Source: Rhodobacteraceae bacterium Alg238-R152 (lineage in GTDB: Bacteria; Pseudomonadota; Alphaproteobacteria; Rhodobacterales; Rhodobacteraceae). From it: a stretch of 64,000 nucleotides of DNA. The stretch lies in contig UNRJ01000001.1 of NCBI GenBank assembly GCA_900537125.1, positions 1-64,000 on the forward strand, in the 5' to 3' direction. Each line of letters starts with the position of its first letter. Position 1 is the first letter of the stretch. Under the pieces are notes generated by a model that was given only the letters and a program-made list of their open reading frames with translations, did not search any database and was not told where the DNA came from. Of this stretch, positions 8,259 to 16,729 are shown piece by piece. A program made the position numbers and the translations under genes.

Positions 8259-9530
8259 TTAGGGAATCTGCTCCAGGTGAGCCTTCAAGGGACGGTCAGG
8301 GTCGATCAAAACACCGGGTTTTAGACCTACCTGCACAGCTGCGTCGCTATCCACCACAATGCGGTTTTCCCTGATCAATGCCTCCGTGGTCGTCGACAGT
8401 TCTTTCCAGGCAAAGGCTTGCCCCATACAGCGACTTGTCCCCCCTGAAAATGGCCAGATTCTCTGATGTGGGGCCTGCGACTTGTCAATTTCCAAAAACC
8501 GTGTCGGCTCAAATTGATCTGGGTTAGGCCAAATGTCACGACGACGGTGCAGAGCATAAGGGCAGATCATAACCAAAGATCCTGGCGCGATCTTGTGATC
8601 CTCCACGATCAACTCACGATTGGAAATTCGCAGGGCATCTGGGGCTGGTGACCACAGCCGCATGACTTCGCTGTAAAGCGCATTCAACTGGTCAGTAATC
8701 GCCTCGCCTTGGCGAAGTTTGCGGCGCAAGCTGTCCTGATAGTCCACGTCCTGCCCAAGGACCCACAGCCCCCAGGCCAGACACGTGCCGGTTGTCGCAA
8801 ACCCAGCCCAGGCCAAATTTACGGCATTTGCATAGATTTCTTCTTGGCTCAAAGGTGCCAGGCCGTCATGCCCGTTGGGACAGGTGATCTGTGACACCGG
8901 GTTATTCCCTGGCAAAGTTGTATAGCGCTCTGTTCGGATCAACTCATCTACGAGTCCCTTCAGAACAGTAGCCTGGGCGATGCCCTGATCTTTGGGCAGG
9001 TCCAGCAGCTGGTCAAAAATACGGTCAACAGTTTGTGACGGACGCGCGTAGTGGCCCGGACCAAGGAACAGGCTCCATGTGATGTCTAGTGCCAGGCGGC
9101 GCGCTTCGCGGCTTAGATCGACCTCGTAATGAGCAGCCCAACGTGCGGTGGTCTCTTGAGCGGCCTCAAATCCTACAGACGTGACGTTGCGCAGAGACGC
9201 TCCGCCAAACACTGGTGCCAAAGCTTTGCGTTGGCGCAGATTGACCTCGTTTATGGTGCCGGAAATGGACGGACCAAAAGCCTGATACCCCAAACGGTGA
9301 TGCATCGAAGCCTTGGGGAAGTTGGCGCTGTCCCGTGAGAGTATTGTCGCTATGGCTTCAGGATCCGAGATGAAAAATATGTCTCGCTGCCTAATCTGCG
9401 TCTGCAGTACTCCCTGAGTCAGCAATTCCGCTGGACGGGTGTCTTCACGAAGCCGAATGATATCCGCCATCGTGGTCCACTGCATGTCAGATGCAGGCCG
9501 CAAATCCAGTTTTGGTGCATGAATAGTCAC
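8259..9530 (-). CDS. Cytochrome P450
   Basis: This is a soluble haem monooxygenase-like protein of 423 residues. The haem-binding loop is FSGGTSRCMG with the proximal Cys at about residue 368, the K-helix ExxR motif is EVMR, and the PERF-like segment is EPTRF. The I-helix reads WAGFATTGT, so the usual acid before the oxygen-activating Thr is replaced by Ala. This could alter proton delivery or favour peroxide-type or non-hydroxylating chemistry. The start overlaps the radical SAM gene stop by four bases (ATGA), so the two are coupled. No ferredoxin or reductase gene is nearby. The substrate is unknown. Confidence 0.88.
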   Translation of the reverse strand: MTIHAPKLDLRPASDMQWTTMADIIRLREDTRPAELLTQGVLQTQIRQRDIFFISDPEAIATILSRDSANFPKASMHHRLGYQAFGPSISGTINEVNLRQRKALAPVFGGASLRNVTSVGFEAAQETTARWAAHYEVDLSREARRLALDITWSLFLGPGHYARPSQTVDRIFDQLLDLPKDQGIAQATVLKGLVDELIRTERYTTLPGNNPVSQITCPNGHDGLAPLSQEEIYANAVNLAWAGFATTGTCLAWGLWVLGQDVDYQDSLRRKLRQGEAITDQLNALYSEVMRLWSPAPDALRISNRELIVEDHKIAPGSLVMICPYALHRRRDIWPNPDQFEPTRFLEIDKSQAPHQRIWPFSGGTSRCMGQAFAWKELSTTTEALIRENRIVVDSDAAVQVGLKPGVLIDPDRPLKAHLEQIP

Positions 9531-10669
9531 TCAGCAGCAACTTTCGGCTGATGGTCACGCGCGGAATACAGCATGATCGATCCCAGCGTCTCAAGGCTGT
9601 CAACCCAGCCGGAAAACGCATGGATATCTGACACATCCTTGGCACGCGGCATAAACTGGGACGACCAACCACCGCCATACATTCGACAAGTGGAGCAATC
9701 TACATCTGGAGTGCAGCATTTGACCGGATTTTGTTTGAGCGATACGTCGTGATACCGCATCGGTTCTAAGATGCGCGATTGGCAATCTAGGGCAACGCCT
9801 GTTTCAGGATCCAAAGCGTAGCGCGAGCCGGGTTGGCAAATGTAGTCGTTGTAATATTTCGAATAGACCACCGTATCCGGGTATTTATCGATGGCATCAT
9901 TCATCGCCCGGCGCATTCGATCCAGCGCCTCATCATCAAACCGCGGAGACGCCTCTTGGGAGCTGACTCGAAAGAAAGCACTGTCGTTGGGCGTGGCTGC
10001 GGCCAGTTTGCGGTTAAAGGTTTGGGTGGGCGAGTAGATGTTGAAGGTCAAAGGCAGATTGTGATCGGCGCAGATTTCCGCGATCAAAGGCACTTGGTCT
10101 ACAGTCCAGCTGGAAACGGTGAACAAGATGATTGCGCGTGGGTCACCAGCATAGTTTCTCAGCGCTTTGCGAAAAGCGCTTCCGCCCCTCAGACGTTTGT
10201 CCAGCATGTCGTCGCTTGCCCAAAGCGATACGCCAATCCGGTAGGGCAGTGCGGGATCAATCTTGACGGTGCCATTTGTGCCCACCTTGCCATACGGAAA
10301 ATGGGCCGCCGCCGCGAATAACCTGTCCTGGGCCAAGGCTGGCTCGGCACCGACAAAATATGCCATGGATACATCGCGCTGGGCTTCGGCTTCAAAAAAC
10401 GTTTCCCAAGCATCAAGTTGCTTGGTTTCGGGGATCACTGCGGTGGTTCCCCCCTCGAAATAATAGCACCCTTCGCATTTCAAGTTACAGCGAGTGGTGA
10501 TCTCATAAAACGACGGGTTTCGGAACGCCCGAATGACACGTTTGGCTTTTAGGTATCGCGCTTTTAGAGATGGATCTTTGGCTTGGTAGAGGCGACAGGC
10601 CTGAAGGATTTCACTTGTTTCCAGCGGTTGCCCATATGAGGTTTTTTGAGTTTGAATGTTTTTTTTCAT
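9527..10669 (-). CDS. Radical SAM protein with C-terminal SPASM-like cysteines
   Basis: The motif CNLKCEGC at residues 61-68 binds the [4Fe-4S] cluster that cleaves S-adenosylmethionine to start radical chemistry. The core follows with YFVGAEPAL and KVGTNGTVK. A C-terminal cysteine-rich part (Cys in DYICQPG, ALDCQSR, VKCCTPDVDCSTCRMYGGGW) looks like an auxiliary-cluster or SPASM-type region of peptide- or sugar-modifying enzymes. It is the first gene of a two-gene unit with the P450. The ATG at 10669 has no good Shine-Dalgarno. No precursor peptide is obvious nearby. Function beyond radical chemistry is not recognised. Confidence 0.8.
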   Translation of the reverse strand: MKKNIQTQKTSYGQPLETSEILQACRLYQAKDPSLKARYLKAKRVIRAFRNPSFYEITTRCNLKCEGCYYFEGGTTAVIPETKQLDAWETFFEAEAQRDVSMAYFVGAEPALAQDRLFAAAAHFPYGKVGTNGTVKIDPALPYRIGVSLWASDDMLDKRLRGGSAFRKALRNYAGDPRAIILFTVSSWTVDQVPLIAEICADHNLPLTFNIYSPTQTFNRKLAAATPNDSAFFRVSSQEASPRFDDEALDRMRRAMNDAIDKYPDTVVYSKYYNDYICQPGSRYALDPETGVALDCQSRILEPMRYHDVSLKQNPVKCCTPDVDCSTCRMYGGGWSSQFMPRAKDVSDIHAFSGWVDSLETLGSIMLYSARDHQPKVAAE

Positions 10670-11024
10670 GGCTACTTACTGAAAGGGGGAAATGTTCTTT
10701 TCGAACAGGCCATTATCAGTTCTGACAAGCTTTGGATAGCGGGTATCGCGAGCGGATGTGGAACGCGCCTTTGTTTACATATCTTCCGAACAATGCGCCG
10801 CGTGAATTCGTGCATTTCTGTCATCTTCTCAGATTGGCTTAGACTTGTTGGGGGGGAGCGGACGCCCAAGTGTCGGGTGTCAAAACACTCGCTCTCCAAC
10901 CGCGACCAATGTGTCTTGGTGATACCGACGCCTTGTCTTCGTGAAAGGGGGAGGAACTTTTCGTGCTACGTTGCGTTGCGGATGGTGTAGGCTGAAGGTG
11001 CTGCATTTGTGAAGGATAGGTAAG
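10670..11024. other. Divergent intergenic region between radical SAM and globin genes
   Basis: This stretch of 355 bases must carry the promoters of both divergent genes. It has a GGATAGGTAAG ribosome site just before the globin ATG. No clear operator palindrome or RNA gene was seen. A small minus-strand frame ending two bases before the radical SAM start was judged unlikely because of rare codons. Confidence 0.5.
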
Positions 11025-11438
11025 ATGACCCCAGATCAGATCGTGCTGGTTCAAGACAGCTTCCGACGGGTGGGGCCGATTGAGGACAAAATTTCAAACT
11101 TGTTTTACCATCGGCTGTTTGAAGTGGCCCCCCAAGTGGCACCGCTGTTTCGCGATGACATGGGAGTGCAAAAAAAGAAGTTTATGCAGATGTTGGAGCT
11201 GTTGGTCAAAGGCCTGAACACGCCGGAATCGTTTTTGCCGGAGGTGGTCGGGCTGGGGCAGCGACACACAAGTTATGATGTCGCGCCAGAGCATTATGTC
11301 GTTGTCGGTGAGTCGCTTATTTGGGCTTTGGATTATGCTCTTGGTGAAGACTTCACGGAGGACATGCATATGGCGTGGGTTGCGGCCTACGGCACTTTGG
11401 CTGATGTGATGATTGGCGCGGGATCGGAGCTGACATAA
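11025..11438 (+). CDS. Single-domain bacterial globin
   Basis: This is a haem protein of 137 residues, similar in length and pattern to the globin domain of flavohaemoglobins and Vitreoscilla-type haemoglobin. The proximal His is probably His81 in GLGQRHTSYDV, and the helix with FMQMLELLVKGL packs on the haem. The final VAAYGTLADVMIGAG segment is the H-helix. No reductase domain follows. Likely roles are oxygen binding or nitric oxide detoxification. The start has a GGATAGGTAAG ribosome site. It is transcribed alone and closed by a hairpin. Confidence 0.85.
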   Translation: MTPDQIVLVQDSFRRVGPIEDKISNLFYHRLFEVAPQVAPLFRDDMGVQKKKFMQMLELLVKGLNTPESFLPEVVGLGQRHTSYDVAPEHYVVVGESLIWALDYALGEDFTEDMHMAWVAAYGTLADVMIGAGSELT

Positions 11439-11442
11439 AAAG

Positions 11443-11464
11443 CCCCGCCACTCATGTGACGGGG
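11443..11464. terminator. Hairpin terminator between globin and aldehyde dehydrogenase
   Basis: CCCCG-C-CAC and GTG-A-CGGGG pair with one mismatch around a TCAT loop. An A run precedes it, giving a T run on the minus strand, so it can serve both convergent genes. Confidence 0.75.
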
Positions 11465-11491
11465 GAAGTTTCCTCACGGGGGTAAGTGATC

Positions 11492-13015
11492 CTAGAAGAA
11501 GCCCAACTTGTTTGGGTTGTAGCTCATCAGGATGTTCTTGGTCTGCTGGTAGTGGTCCAGCATCATCTTGTGGTTTTCGCGGCCAATGCCGGACTGCTTG
11601 TAGCCTCCAAACGCTGCGTGGGCTGGGTAGGCGTGGTAGTTGTTCACCCAGACGCGGCCTGCCTCAATGGCGCGGCCAAAGCGGTAGCAGGTGTTGGCGT
11701 CACGCGACCAGACACCGGCGCCGAGGCCGTACATGGTGTCGTTGGCGATCTCGAGGGCTTCTTCTTCGGTTTTGAAGGTGGTCACGGAGACAACCGGGCC
11801 AAAGATTTCTTCCTGGAAGACGCGCATCTTGTTGTGGCCCTTCAGGATGGTTGGCTGAATGTAGTTGCCGCCTGAAAGCTCACCGTTGAATTTGGCCGCT
11901 GCGCCGCCGGTCAATACTTCTGCGCCTTCTTCAACACCGATGGTCAGGTAGGAGAGAATTTTCTCTTGCTGTTCCACGGAAGCCTGTGCGCCAACCATGG
12001 TTTCAGGGTTACGTGGGTCACCCTGTTTGATGGCCTGAACGCGAGCGATGGCACGTTTGATGAACTCTTCGTAGATGTCTTCCTGAATCAGCGCGCGCGA
12101 TGGGCATGTGCAAACTTCGCCTTGGTTGAAGGCAAAGAGCACAAAGCCTTCGACGGCTTTGTCGAGGAAGGCGTCATCTTTGGCCATGACATCAGAGAAG
12201 AAGATGTTTGGCGATTTGCCACCCAGTTCCAGCGTGACCGGGATCAGGTTGTCGGTGGCCGCTTCCATGATCTTTTTGCCGGTGGCGGTGGAACCGGTGA
12301 AGGCGATCTTTGCGATGCGCTTACTGCCAGCCAGAGGTGCGCCCACTTCGGCACCGTAACCGTTCACGATGTTCAGAACACCAGCAGGCAGGAATTCGGA
12401 CATGATTTCCGCAAGGATCATGATCGCGGCTGGAGTTTGCTCGGCTGGTTTCAGCACGATGCAGTTACCGGCGGCCAGTGCAGGTGCCAGTTTCCAGGCG
12501 GCCATCAGGATGGAGAAGTTCCAAGGGATGATCTGGCCAACAACGCCCAGAGGCTCGTGGAAGTGATAGGCCACTGTGTCCGCGTCGATTTCGGACATGT
12601 TGCCTTCCTGACCACGCAGCACGCCTGCGAAGTAGCGGAAGTGGTCAGCGGACAGCGGGATGTCGGCTGCCATGGTTTCGCGGATTGGCTTGCCGTTGTC
12701 CCAGGTCTCTGCTTGCGCGAGGCGCTCTAGGTTGGCGTCGATGGCGTCCGCGACTTTCAACAGCAGATTGGAGCGCTCAGCCGCAGAGGTTTTTCCCCAA
12801 GCGTCTTTGGCGGCGTGCGCGGCGTCGAGTGCTTTCTCGATATCAGCAGCGTCAGAGCGTGCGACTTCGCAGACTTTTTCGCCGGTGATGGGCGTGACGT
12901 TGTCAAAGTAGCGGCCGTTGACCGGTGCAACAAATTCGCCACCGATGAAATTGTCGTAACGTTCTGCAAACGGCGAGACGTAGGTGCCTGCCTCGGTGTG
13001 GGTCATGTCGTTCAT
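11492..13015 (-). CDS. NAD-dependent aldehyde dehydrogenase, acetaldehyde (ExaC/AcoD) type
   Basis: It oxidises an aldehyde to the acid with NAD+. At 507 residues it resembles acetaldehyde dehydrogenases of ethanol and acetoin pathways. The catalytic Glu lies in [13 protein letters not shown] and the catalytic Cys in [13 protein letters not shown]; the C-terminus [11 protein letters not shown]...[19 protein letters not shown] is typical. The ATG at 13015 follows GAGGAGG. The gene lies downstream of an AcoR-like regulator, separated by 127 bases containing a perfect palindrome, which supports inducible expression by an alcohol or aldehyde. No alcohol dehydrogenase is adjacent. Confidence 0.88.
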   Translation of the reverse strand: MNDMTHTEAGTYVSPFAERYDNFIGGEFVAPVNGRYFDNVTPITGEKVCEVARSDAADIEKALDAAHAAKDAWGKTSAAERSNLLLKVADAIDANLERLAQAETWDNGKPIRETMAADIPLSADHFRYFAGVLRGQEGNMSEIDADTVAYHFHEPLGVVGQIIPWNFSILMAAWKLAPALAAGNCIVLKPAEQTPAAIMILAEIMSEFLPAGVLNIVNGYGAEVGAPLAGSKRIAKIAFTGSTATGKKIMEAATDNLIPVTLELGGKSPNIFFSDVMAKDDAFLDKAVEGFVLFAFNQGEVCTCPSRALIQEDIYEEFIKRAIARVQAIKQGDPRNPETMVGAQASVEQQEKILSYLTIGVEEGAEVLTGGAAAKFNGELSGGNYIQPTILKGHNKMRVFQEEIFGPVVSVTTFKTEEEALEIANDTMYGLGAGVWSRDANTCYRFGRAIEAGRVWVNNYHAYPAHAAFGGYKQSGIGRENHKMMLDHYQQTKNILMSYNPNKLGFF

Positions 13016-13116
13016 AATTTCCTCCTCATATGCCGATCTCCTCCGATCGGATTGCGGGGAGGATGGCGGGTGTGGAGGACCAGGTCAGGGAGGGGGGAAA
13101 CGGTTGTGCAAGCGAG

Positions 13117-13136
13117 GTGTCTCAGGGGTGAGACAC
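13117..13136. promoter_or_regulatory. Palindromic activator site upstream of the aldehyde dehydrogenase gene
   Basis: GTGTCTCA-GGGG-TGAGACAC is a perfect 8+4+8 inverted repeat about 100 bases upstream of the dehydrogenase ATG. Its position and symmetry fit the site of the AcoR-like Fis-type regulator encoded next to it. On the minus strand its edge runs into GACAC-N5-TTGCA, which partly resembles a sigma-54 promoter. Confidence 0.6.
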
Positions 13137-13142
13137 ATGTGG

Positions 13143-14099
13143 TCACATTTCGTTGAGGCCGAGACGCTTCATGCGGCGATAGAGCGTGGCGCGGCCAATG
13201 CCAAGCTGGCGCGCGGCCTTGCTGATGTTGCCATCGGCGCGGGCAATCGCGCGCACCACGGCGGCACGCTCAGCTTTCTCAAAGCCTGTTGGACCGTCTT
13301 CGCGCCCCAGGATATCTGCCGCCGGGCGGGGCGTGAGTGATGCGGTTGCGTCCATACCAAAAACACGTCGGGCTTCGCGCGTGGCACCAACCACCAGATC
13401 ATCACTGTTGATCGCCAGCAGGGTGGCGGCTTCGGCGTCTTCGCTTTCGGCAACCACAATGCGGGCGGTTGGGAAGGTGGCGCGGAAGTGGGCCTCTTCT
13501 ATGGCGCGGGCAGTTTGGGCAACCTGTGCGGCGATCAGGCGGTTGAAGGCCTCGGTTTGATCTGCGCGGGCGGAAGACACATCCAGTGCGGCGACAATGG
13601 AGCCGTCGCTTCCATAGATTGGGGCGTCGATGCAGCTCATACCGGTGTTGCAGGCGAAGAAGTGTTCGTCGCGGTGGATGATCAGGCGACGGCCTTCGGT
13701 CAGGCAGGTGCCAATGCCATTGGTGCCTTCCTGCGCTTCGCTCCAATCGGCCCCATTGCACAGGCCCCAATGGTCAAAAGTCGGCGCGTCCGCGTCGCTG
13801 AGCCGTTGATCCAGGATCACACCTTTGGCGTCGGACAAAAACACGCCGCAGCCGGATTGGCCAACAAGGGCGTAGAGCGCGTCCAGACGTGGGGCGGCAA
13901 CGGTCATGAAGGTGTCCAGGGATTCACGGCGGTCTTTGAGGTTGTCTTGCGAAACACGGACGACATCGCGTTTGGAGGCCGGATCGAGCCCGTGTTTATG
14001 GGCGGAGCGGCGCCAGCTTGCGGCGAGGCGAGAATGTGCGGCAGCAGAGGGCGAAAAGGCAGCGTCCAGAACGCGGTCAACGTGGGAAAGGGGGCGCAT
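13143..14099 (-). CDS. AcoR-like regulator: GAF plus Fis-type HTH, no AAA+ domain
   Basis: The N-terminus has the AcoR pattern (RLAASWRRSAHKHGLDP), then a GAF-like sensor with EAQEGTNGIGTCLTEGRRL and HFFACNTGMSC. The C-terminus is a Fis-type helix-turn-helix (AIARADGNISKAARQLGIGRATLYRRMKRLG). The central AAA+ sigma-54 activator domain of true AcoR (GAFTGA, Walker motifs) is missing; at 318 residues it is a natural short form, not a break, since the frame is intact. It probably controls the dehydrogenase gene downstream. The start ATG follows GGAG by eight bases. Confidence 0.82.
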   Translation of the reverse strand: MRPLSHVDRVLDAAFSPSAAAHSRLAASWRRSAHKHGLDPASKRDVVRVSQDNLKDRRESLDTFMTVAAPRLDALYALVGQSGCGVFLSDAKGVILDQRLSDADAPTFDHWGLCNGADWSEAQEGTNGIGTCLTEGRRLIIHRDEHFFACNTGMSCIDAPIYGSDGSIVAALDVSSARADQTEAFNRLIAAQVAQTARAIEEAHFRATFPTARIVVAESEDAEAATLLAINSDDLVVGATREARRVFGMDATASLTPRPAADILGREDGPTGFEKAERAAVVRAIARADGNISKAARQLGIGRATLYRRMKRLGLNEM

Positions 14100-14212
14100 G
14101 CGGGTCGCTCCGAATAGGTACTAAACTTAGGCTGGCTGAAACTGGCTGCGGGTCTTTGCCGTAAGCTACTGAAAAGCGGGGGAAGTGCAACTGCGACCAA
14201 AGGCGCGGGGGC

Positions 14213-14252
14213 GACACAAAGAAGGGCGACATCCTTGTAGAATGCCGCCCTT
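14213..14252 (-). terminator. Terminator-like hairpin after the semialdehyde dehydrogenase gene
   Basis: AAGGGCG and CGCCCTT pair; on the minus strand the stem is followed by CTTCTTTGTG. It would end the 2-oxoglutarate semialdehyde dehydrogenase transcript. Confidence 0.5.
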
Positions 14253-14290
14253 GGGGAGGTGTCTTTGGGTTTGGCCCGGTTGGCCGGGGC

Positions 14291-15805
14291 CTAGGTTTCT
14301 GTCGTTGGATCCAGCGCCGCTGGCAGGTTTTGGTAACAGACCGGACGTAGGAAGCGGCGGATGGAGAGCGTGCCCACCGAGGTGGCGCCAAAGTTTGTTG
14401 AGGCCGGGTAAGGGCCGCCGTGCACCATGGTGTCGCTGACCTCGACGCCGGTGGGGAAGCCGTTGGCCAAGATACGGCCCGCTTTGCGCTCCAAAATGGG
14501 CAGCAGGCTTTGTGCGGCCTCGGTGTCAGCGTCATCCATATGCAGCGTGCAGGTGAGTTGTCCCTGAAGTTGTTTGGCAACCGCGCGCATTTCGTCGAGA
14601 TTTTCCGCCACAAGGATCACGCCGAGCGGGCCAAAAACCTCCTCGCCGAGCACGTCGTTGGCGAGCCAGTTCTGAGCAGTGGTTTGATAGAGGTATGGCG
14701 TTGCGCCGCGCAGATCACAGCTGGTTTTTAATAGTTCTTGGACGCCAGTGGTTTCGGCCACAAGAGTTTGGCCCTTTCGGTAGGCGGCGGCGATGCCGTC
14801 GGTGAGCATGGTTTGCTCGGGCTGATCAGACAGCGCAGCGGTGGCTTCTTGGGCAAAGGCCTCTGCATCCGCACCAGCAAGCACCACGGCAATGCCGGGG
14901 TTGGTGCAGAACTGGCCAGCGCCCATGGTTAGGGAGCCAGCCCAACCTGTCGCCAGATCAGTGTGGCGGTTGGCCAACGCGTTCTCAAAGATGAACATCG
15001 GGTTTACCGACCCAAGCTCGCCAAAGAAGGGTATGGGTTCTGGACGGGCGGCGCAGAGATCAAACAGGGCACGGCCACCCGCGAGGGAGCCGGTGAAGCC
15101 TACGGCTTTGATCAGCGGGTGTTGCACCAACGCGGAGCCAACGGCGCGGTTGCCGCCCTGGATCAGGCTGAACACGCCGGGATGGATATTGCAGGACTTG
15201 ATTGCGGCATGGATGGCTTCGGCGATGATTTCGCCAGTACCGGGGTGGGCGGAGTGGCCCTTGACCACAACTGGACAGCCTGCGGCCAAGGCGGCTGCGG
15301 TGTCGCCACCAGCAGTGGAGAAGGCCAATGGGAAGTTGGAGGCACCGAAAACAGCCACGGGGCCAATCGGGCGTTGCATCATTTTCAGCTCTGGGCGCGG
15401 TGCTGGAGCGCGATCGGGCTGGGCCGGATCGTGGCGCAGATCGAGATAATCCCCTTTGAGGATGTGTTCTGCAAATAGACGCAATTGACCGGTGGTGCGG
15501 CCGCGCTCGCCTTGCAGGCGGGCTTCGGGCAGGCCGGTTTCTTGCGCGCCAATTTGGGTGATCGCATCCGCACGGGCTTCGATTTCATCCGCGATGGTAT
15601 TCAGGAAAGCGGCGCGGTCTGCGCGAGTGGAGTAGCCAAAGCTCCAGAAAGCGTCTTCTGCGGCTTGCACGGAACCGTCGACGTTGTTGACGGTGCCAAC
15701 GGAGAAATCATGCACGGGGCCATGGGCGGGTTCAGATGGGAATTTTGTGTCGCCGGACACCCAGGTGCCAGCAATGAGGTGGTTGCCGTGAGGGACAAAA
15801 GTCAT
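14291..15805 (-). CDS. 2-oxoglutarate semialdehyde dehydrogenase (NADP-type aldehyde dehydrogenase)
   Basis: It converts 2,5-dioxovalerate (2-oxoglutarate semialdehyde) to 2-oxoglutarate, the last step of hydroxyproline breakdown. It is of the KGSADH branch: GASNFPLAFSTAGGDTAAAL, ELGSVNPMFIF for the Glu region, GAGQFCTNPG for the catalytic Cys. The ATG at 15805 is preferred, giving 504 residues, because the longer frame from 15850 would begin inside the regulator operator. It stands between the regulator gene and a terminator-like hairpin, and its substrate is made by the deaminase at 22146-23105. Confidence 0.87.
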   Translation of the reverse strand: MTFVPHGNHLIAGTWVSGDTKFPSEPAHGPVHDFSVGTVNNVDGSVQAAEDAFWSFGYSTRADRAAFLNTIADEIEARADAITQIGAQETGLPEARLQGERGRTTGQLRLFAEHILKGDYLDLRHDPAQPDRAPAPRPELKMMQRPIGPVAVFGASNFPLAFSTAGGDTAAALAAGCPVVVKGHSAHPGTGEIIAEAIHAAIKSCNIHPGVFSLIQGGNRAVGSALVQHPLIKAVGFTGSLAGGRALFDLCAARPEPIPFFGELGSVNPMFIFENALANRHTDLATGWAGSLTMGAGQFCTNPGIAVVLAGADAEAFAQEATAALSDQPEQTMLTDGIAAAYRKGQTLVAETTGVQELLKTSCDLRGATPYLYQTTAQNWLANDVLGEEVFGPLGVILVAENLDEMRAVAKQLQGQLTCTLHMDDADTEAAQSLLPILERKAGRILANGFPTGVEVSDTMVHGGPYPASTNFGATSVGTLSIRRFLRPVCYQNLPAALDPTTET

Positions 15806-15833
15806 GTGGGACTCGCTGTTTGAAAGATTGGTT

Positions 15834-15851
15834 GTGGATATTGTATCCAAT
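15834..15851. promoter_or_regulatory. FCD-regulator operator upstream of semialdehyde dehydrogenase
   Basis: TGGAT-ATTGT-ATCCA is a perfect palindrome and contains the 12-mer ATTGTATCCAAT that recurs upstream of other genes of the hydroxyproline island. It lies about 30 bases before the start codon. Confidence 0.7.
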
Positions 15852-15895
15852 TTGATCCAGCGTGCAAGGCCATTTGGGAAAATAACGGCTTGGCT

Positions 15896-16573
15896 CTAGG
15901 TTTCGATGGCGCGTTTGGCTTCGATCAGTTCAAGGAGTTCGGTCTTGGTGCGCTCGACATGGGCGGCAAGCAGATCGCAGGCGGCGTCAGTGTTTCGTTC
16001 CCGGGCAAACTTGAGTAGGTTGCGGTGCTCTTCTTTGGCGGGTTCGCGCTGTTCCATGACGCTGAGGTGCAGGCGCACGTAGCGGTCGGACTGGATGTTG
16101 ATCCGGTCAAGAATGTCTTTGGTCAGACTGCGCCCTGCAGACGCATAGAGGGCGCTATGGTACTCGTGGTTCAGCGTGCCCCAGCGCGCAACATCGTCCT
16201 CATCATAAGAGGTCTCCATTTGCTGTAAGATGTTCTCACACTTGTCAAAATCGGCAAGTGACATCTGTGGAATTGCGCGACGGAAGAGGTCAGTTTCGAT
16301 CAGAATGCGCAGGTCAAAAATTTCACCGATCTCAGCAATGGAGTGTTTGGTGACAGTACCGCCGCGGTTGTTGGCCCATTGAATCAGACCTTCGGCGTTA
16401 AGACGTTTGAGCGCTTCGCGGATGGGCATACGGGAAACGTCGTATTCTTCGGCAAGGGCCTCTTGGCGGATCGCTTCGCCTTCGGACATGTCGCCACTGA
16501 GAATGCGCTCGCGCAGATCGTTGGCGATCATCTCTGGCAAACTCTGTTTGGTTACCGCGCGCTTTCCAGCCAT
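15896..16573 (-). CDS. GntR-family FCD regulator of the hydroxyproline island
   Basis: A winged-helix domain (DLRERILSGDMSEGEAIRQE, then SRMPIREALKRLNAEGLIQW) is followed by an FCD ligand-binding domain (EIGEIFDLRILIETDLFRRA; His in TLNHEYHSALYASAGR). The ATG at 16573 follows GAGGG by seven bases and gives 225 residues; a TTG two codons earlier is less likely. It sits between two genes of the pathway, and a TTGGATACA element occurs in its own upstream region, suggesting autoregulation. By analogy it is a repressor released by hydroxyproline or an intermediate. Confidence 0.87.
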   Translation of the reverse strand: MAGKRAVTKQSLPEMIANDLRERILSGDMSEGEAIRQEALAEEYDVSRMPIREALKRLNAEGLIQWANNRGGTVTKHSIAEIGEIFDLRILIETDLFRRAIPQMSLADFDKCENILQQMETSYDEDDVARWGTLNHEYHSALYASAGRSLTKDILDRINIQSDRYVRLHLSVMEQREPAKEEHRNLLKFARERNTDAACDLLAAHVERTKTELLELIEAKRAIET

Positions 16574-16598
16574 GCCCAAACCCTCTTTCTAAGGTGTG

Positions 16599-16610
16599 TT
16601 TTGGATACAG
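16599..16610. promoter_or_regulatory. Operator-like half site upstream of the FCD regulator
   Basis: TTTTGGATACAG matches 10 of 12 bases of the recurring ATTGGATACAAT element and lies about 26 bases before the regulator start. Confidence 0.5.
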
Positions 16611-16688
16611 CTACCGTCTGGGCGCTGATTTTCCAACAGGATTTACGGACGGGCCGTGGTTTTACGGCTTGAGAATAGGGAAGAGTCT

Positions 16689-16707
16689 ATTGTATCCAAT
16701 ATCCCAA
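16689..16707. promoter_or_regulatory. FCD-regulator operator upstream of the reductase gene
   Basis: ATTGTATCCAAT is identical to the 12-mer upstream of the semialdehyde dehydrogenase and is followed by ATCCCAA. It lies about 25 bases before the reductase start codon. Confidence 0.65.
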
Positions 16708-16729
16708 ATATTAAGGCGGGAGATGCTAA

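Noticed and set aside
10672..10899. Minus-strand frame of up to 75 codons ending two bases before the radical SAM start, a possible precursor peptide
   Set aside because: It uses several rare codons (ATA three times, AGG, AGA) unlike its neighbours and has no peptide-family features. The close spacing alone is not enough.
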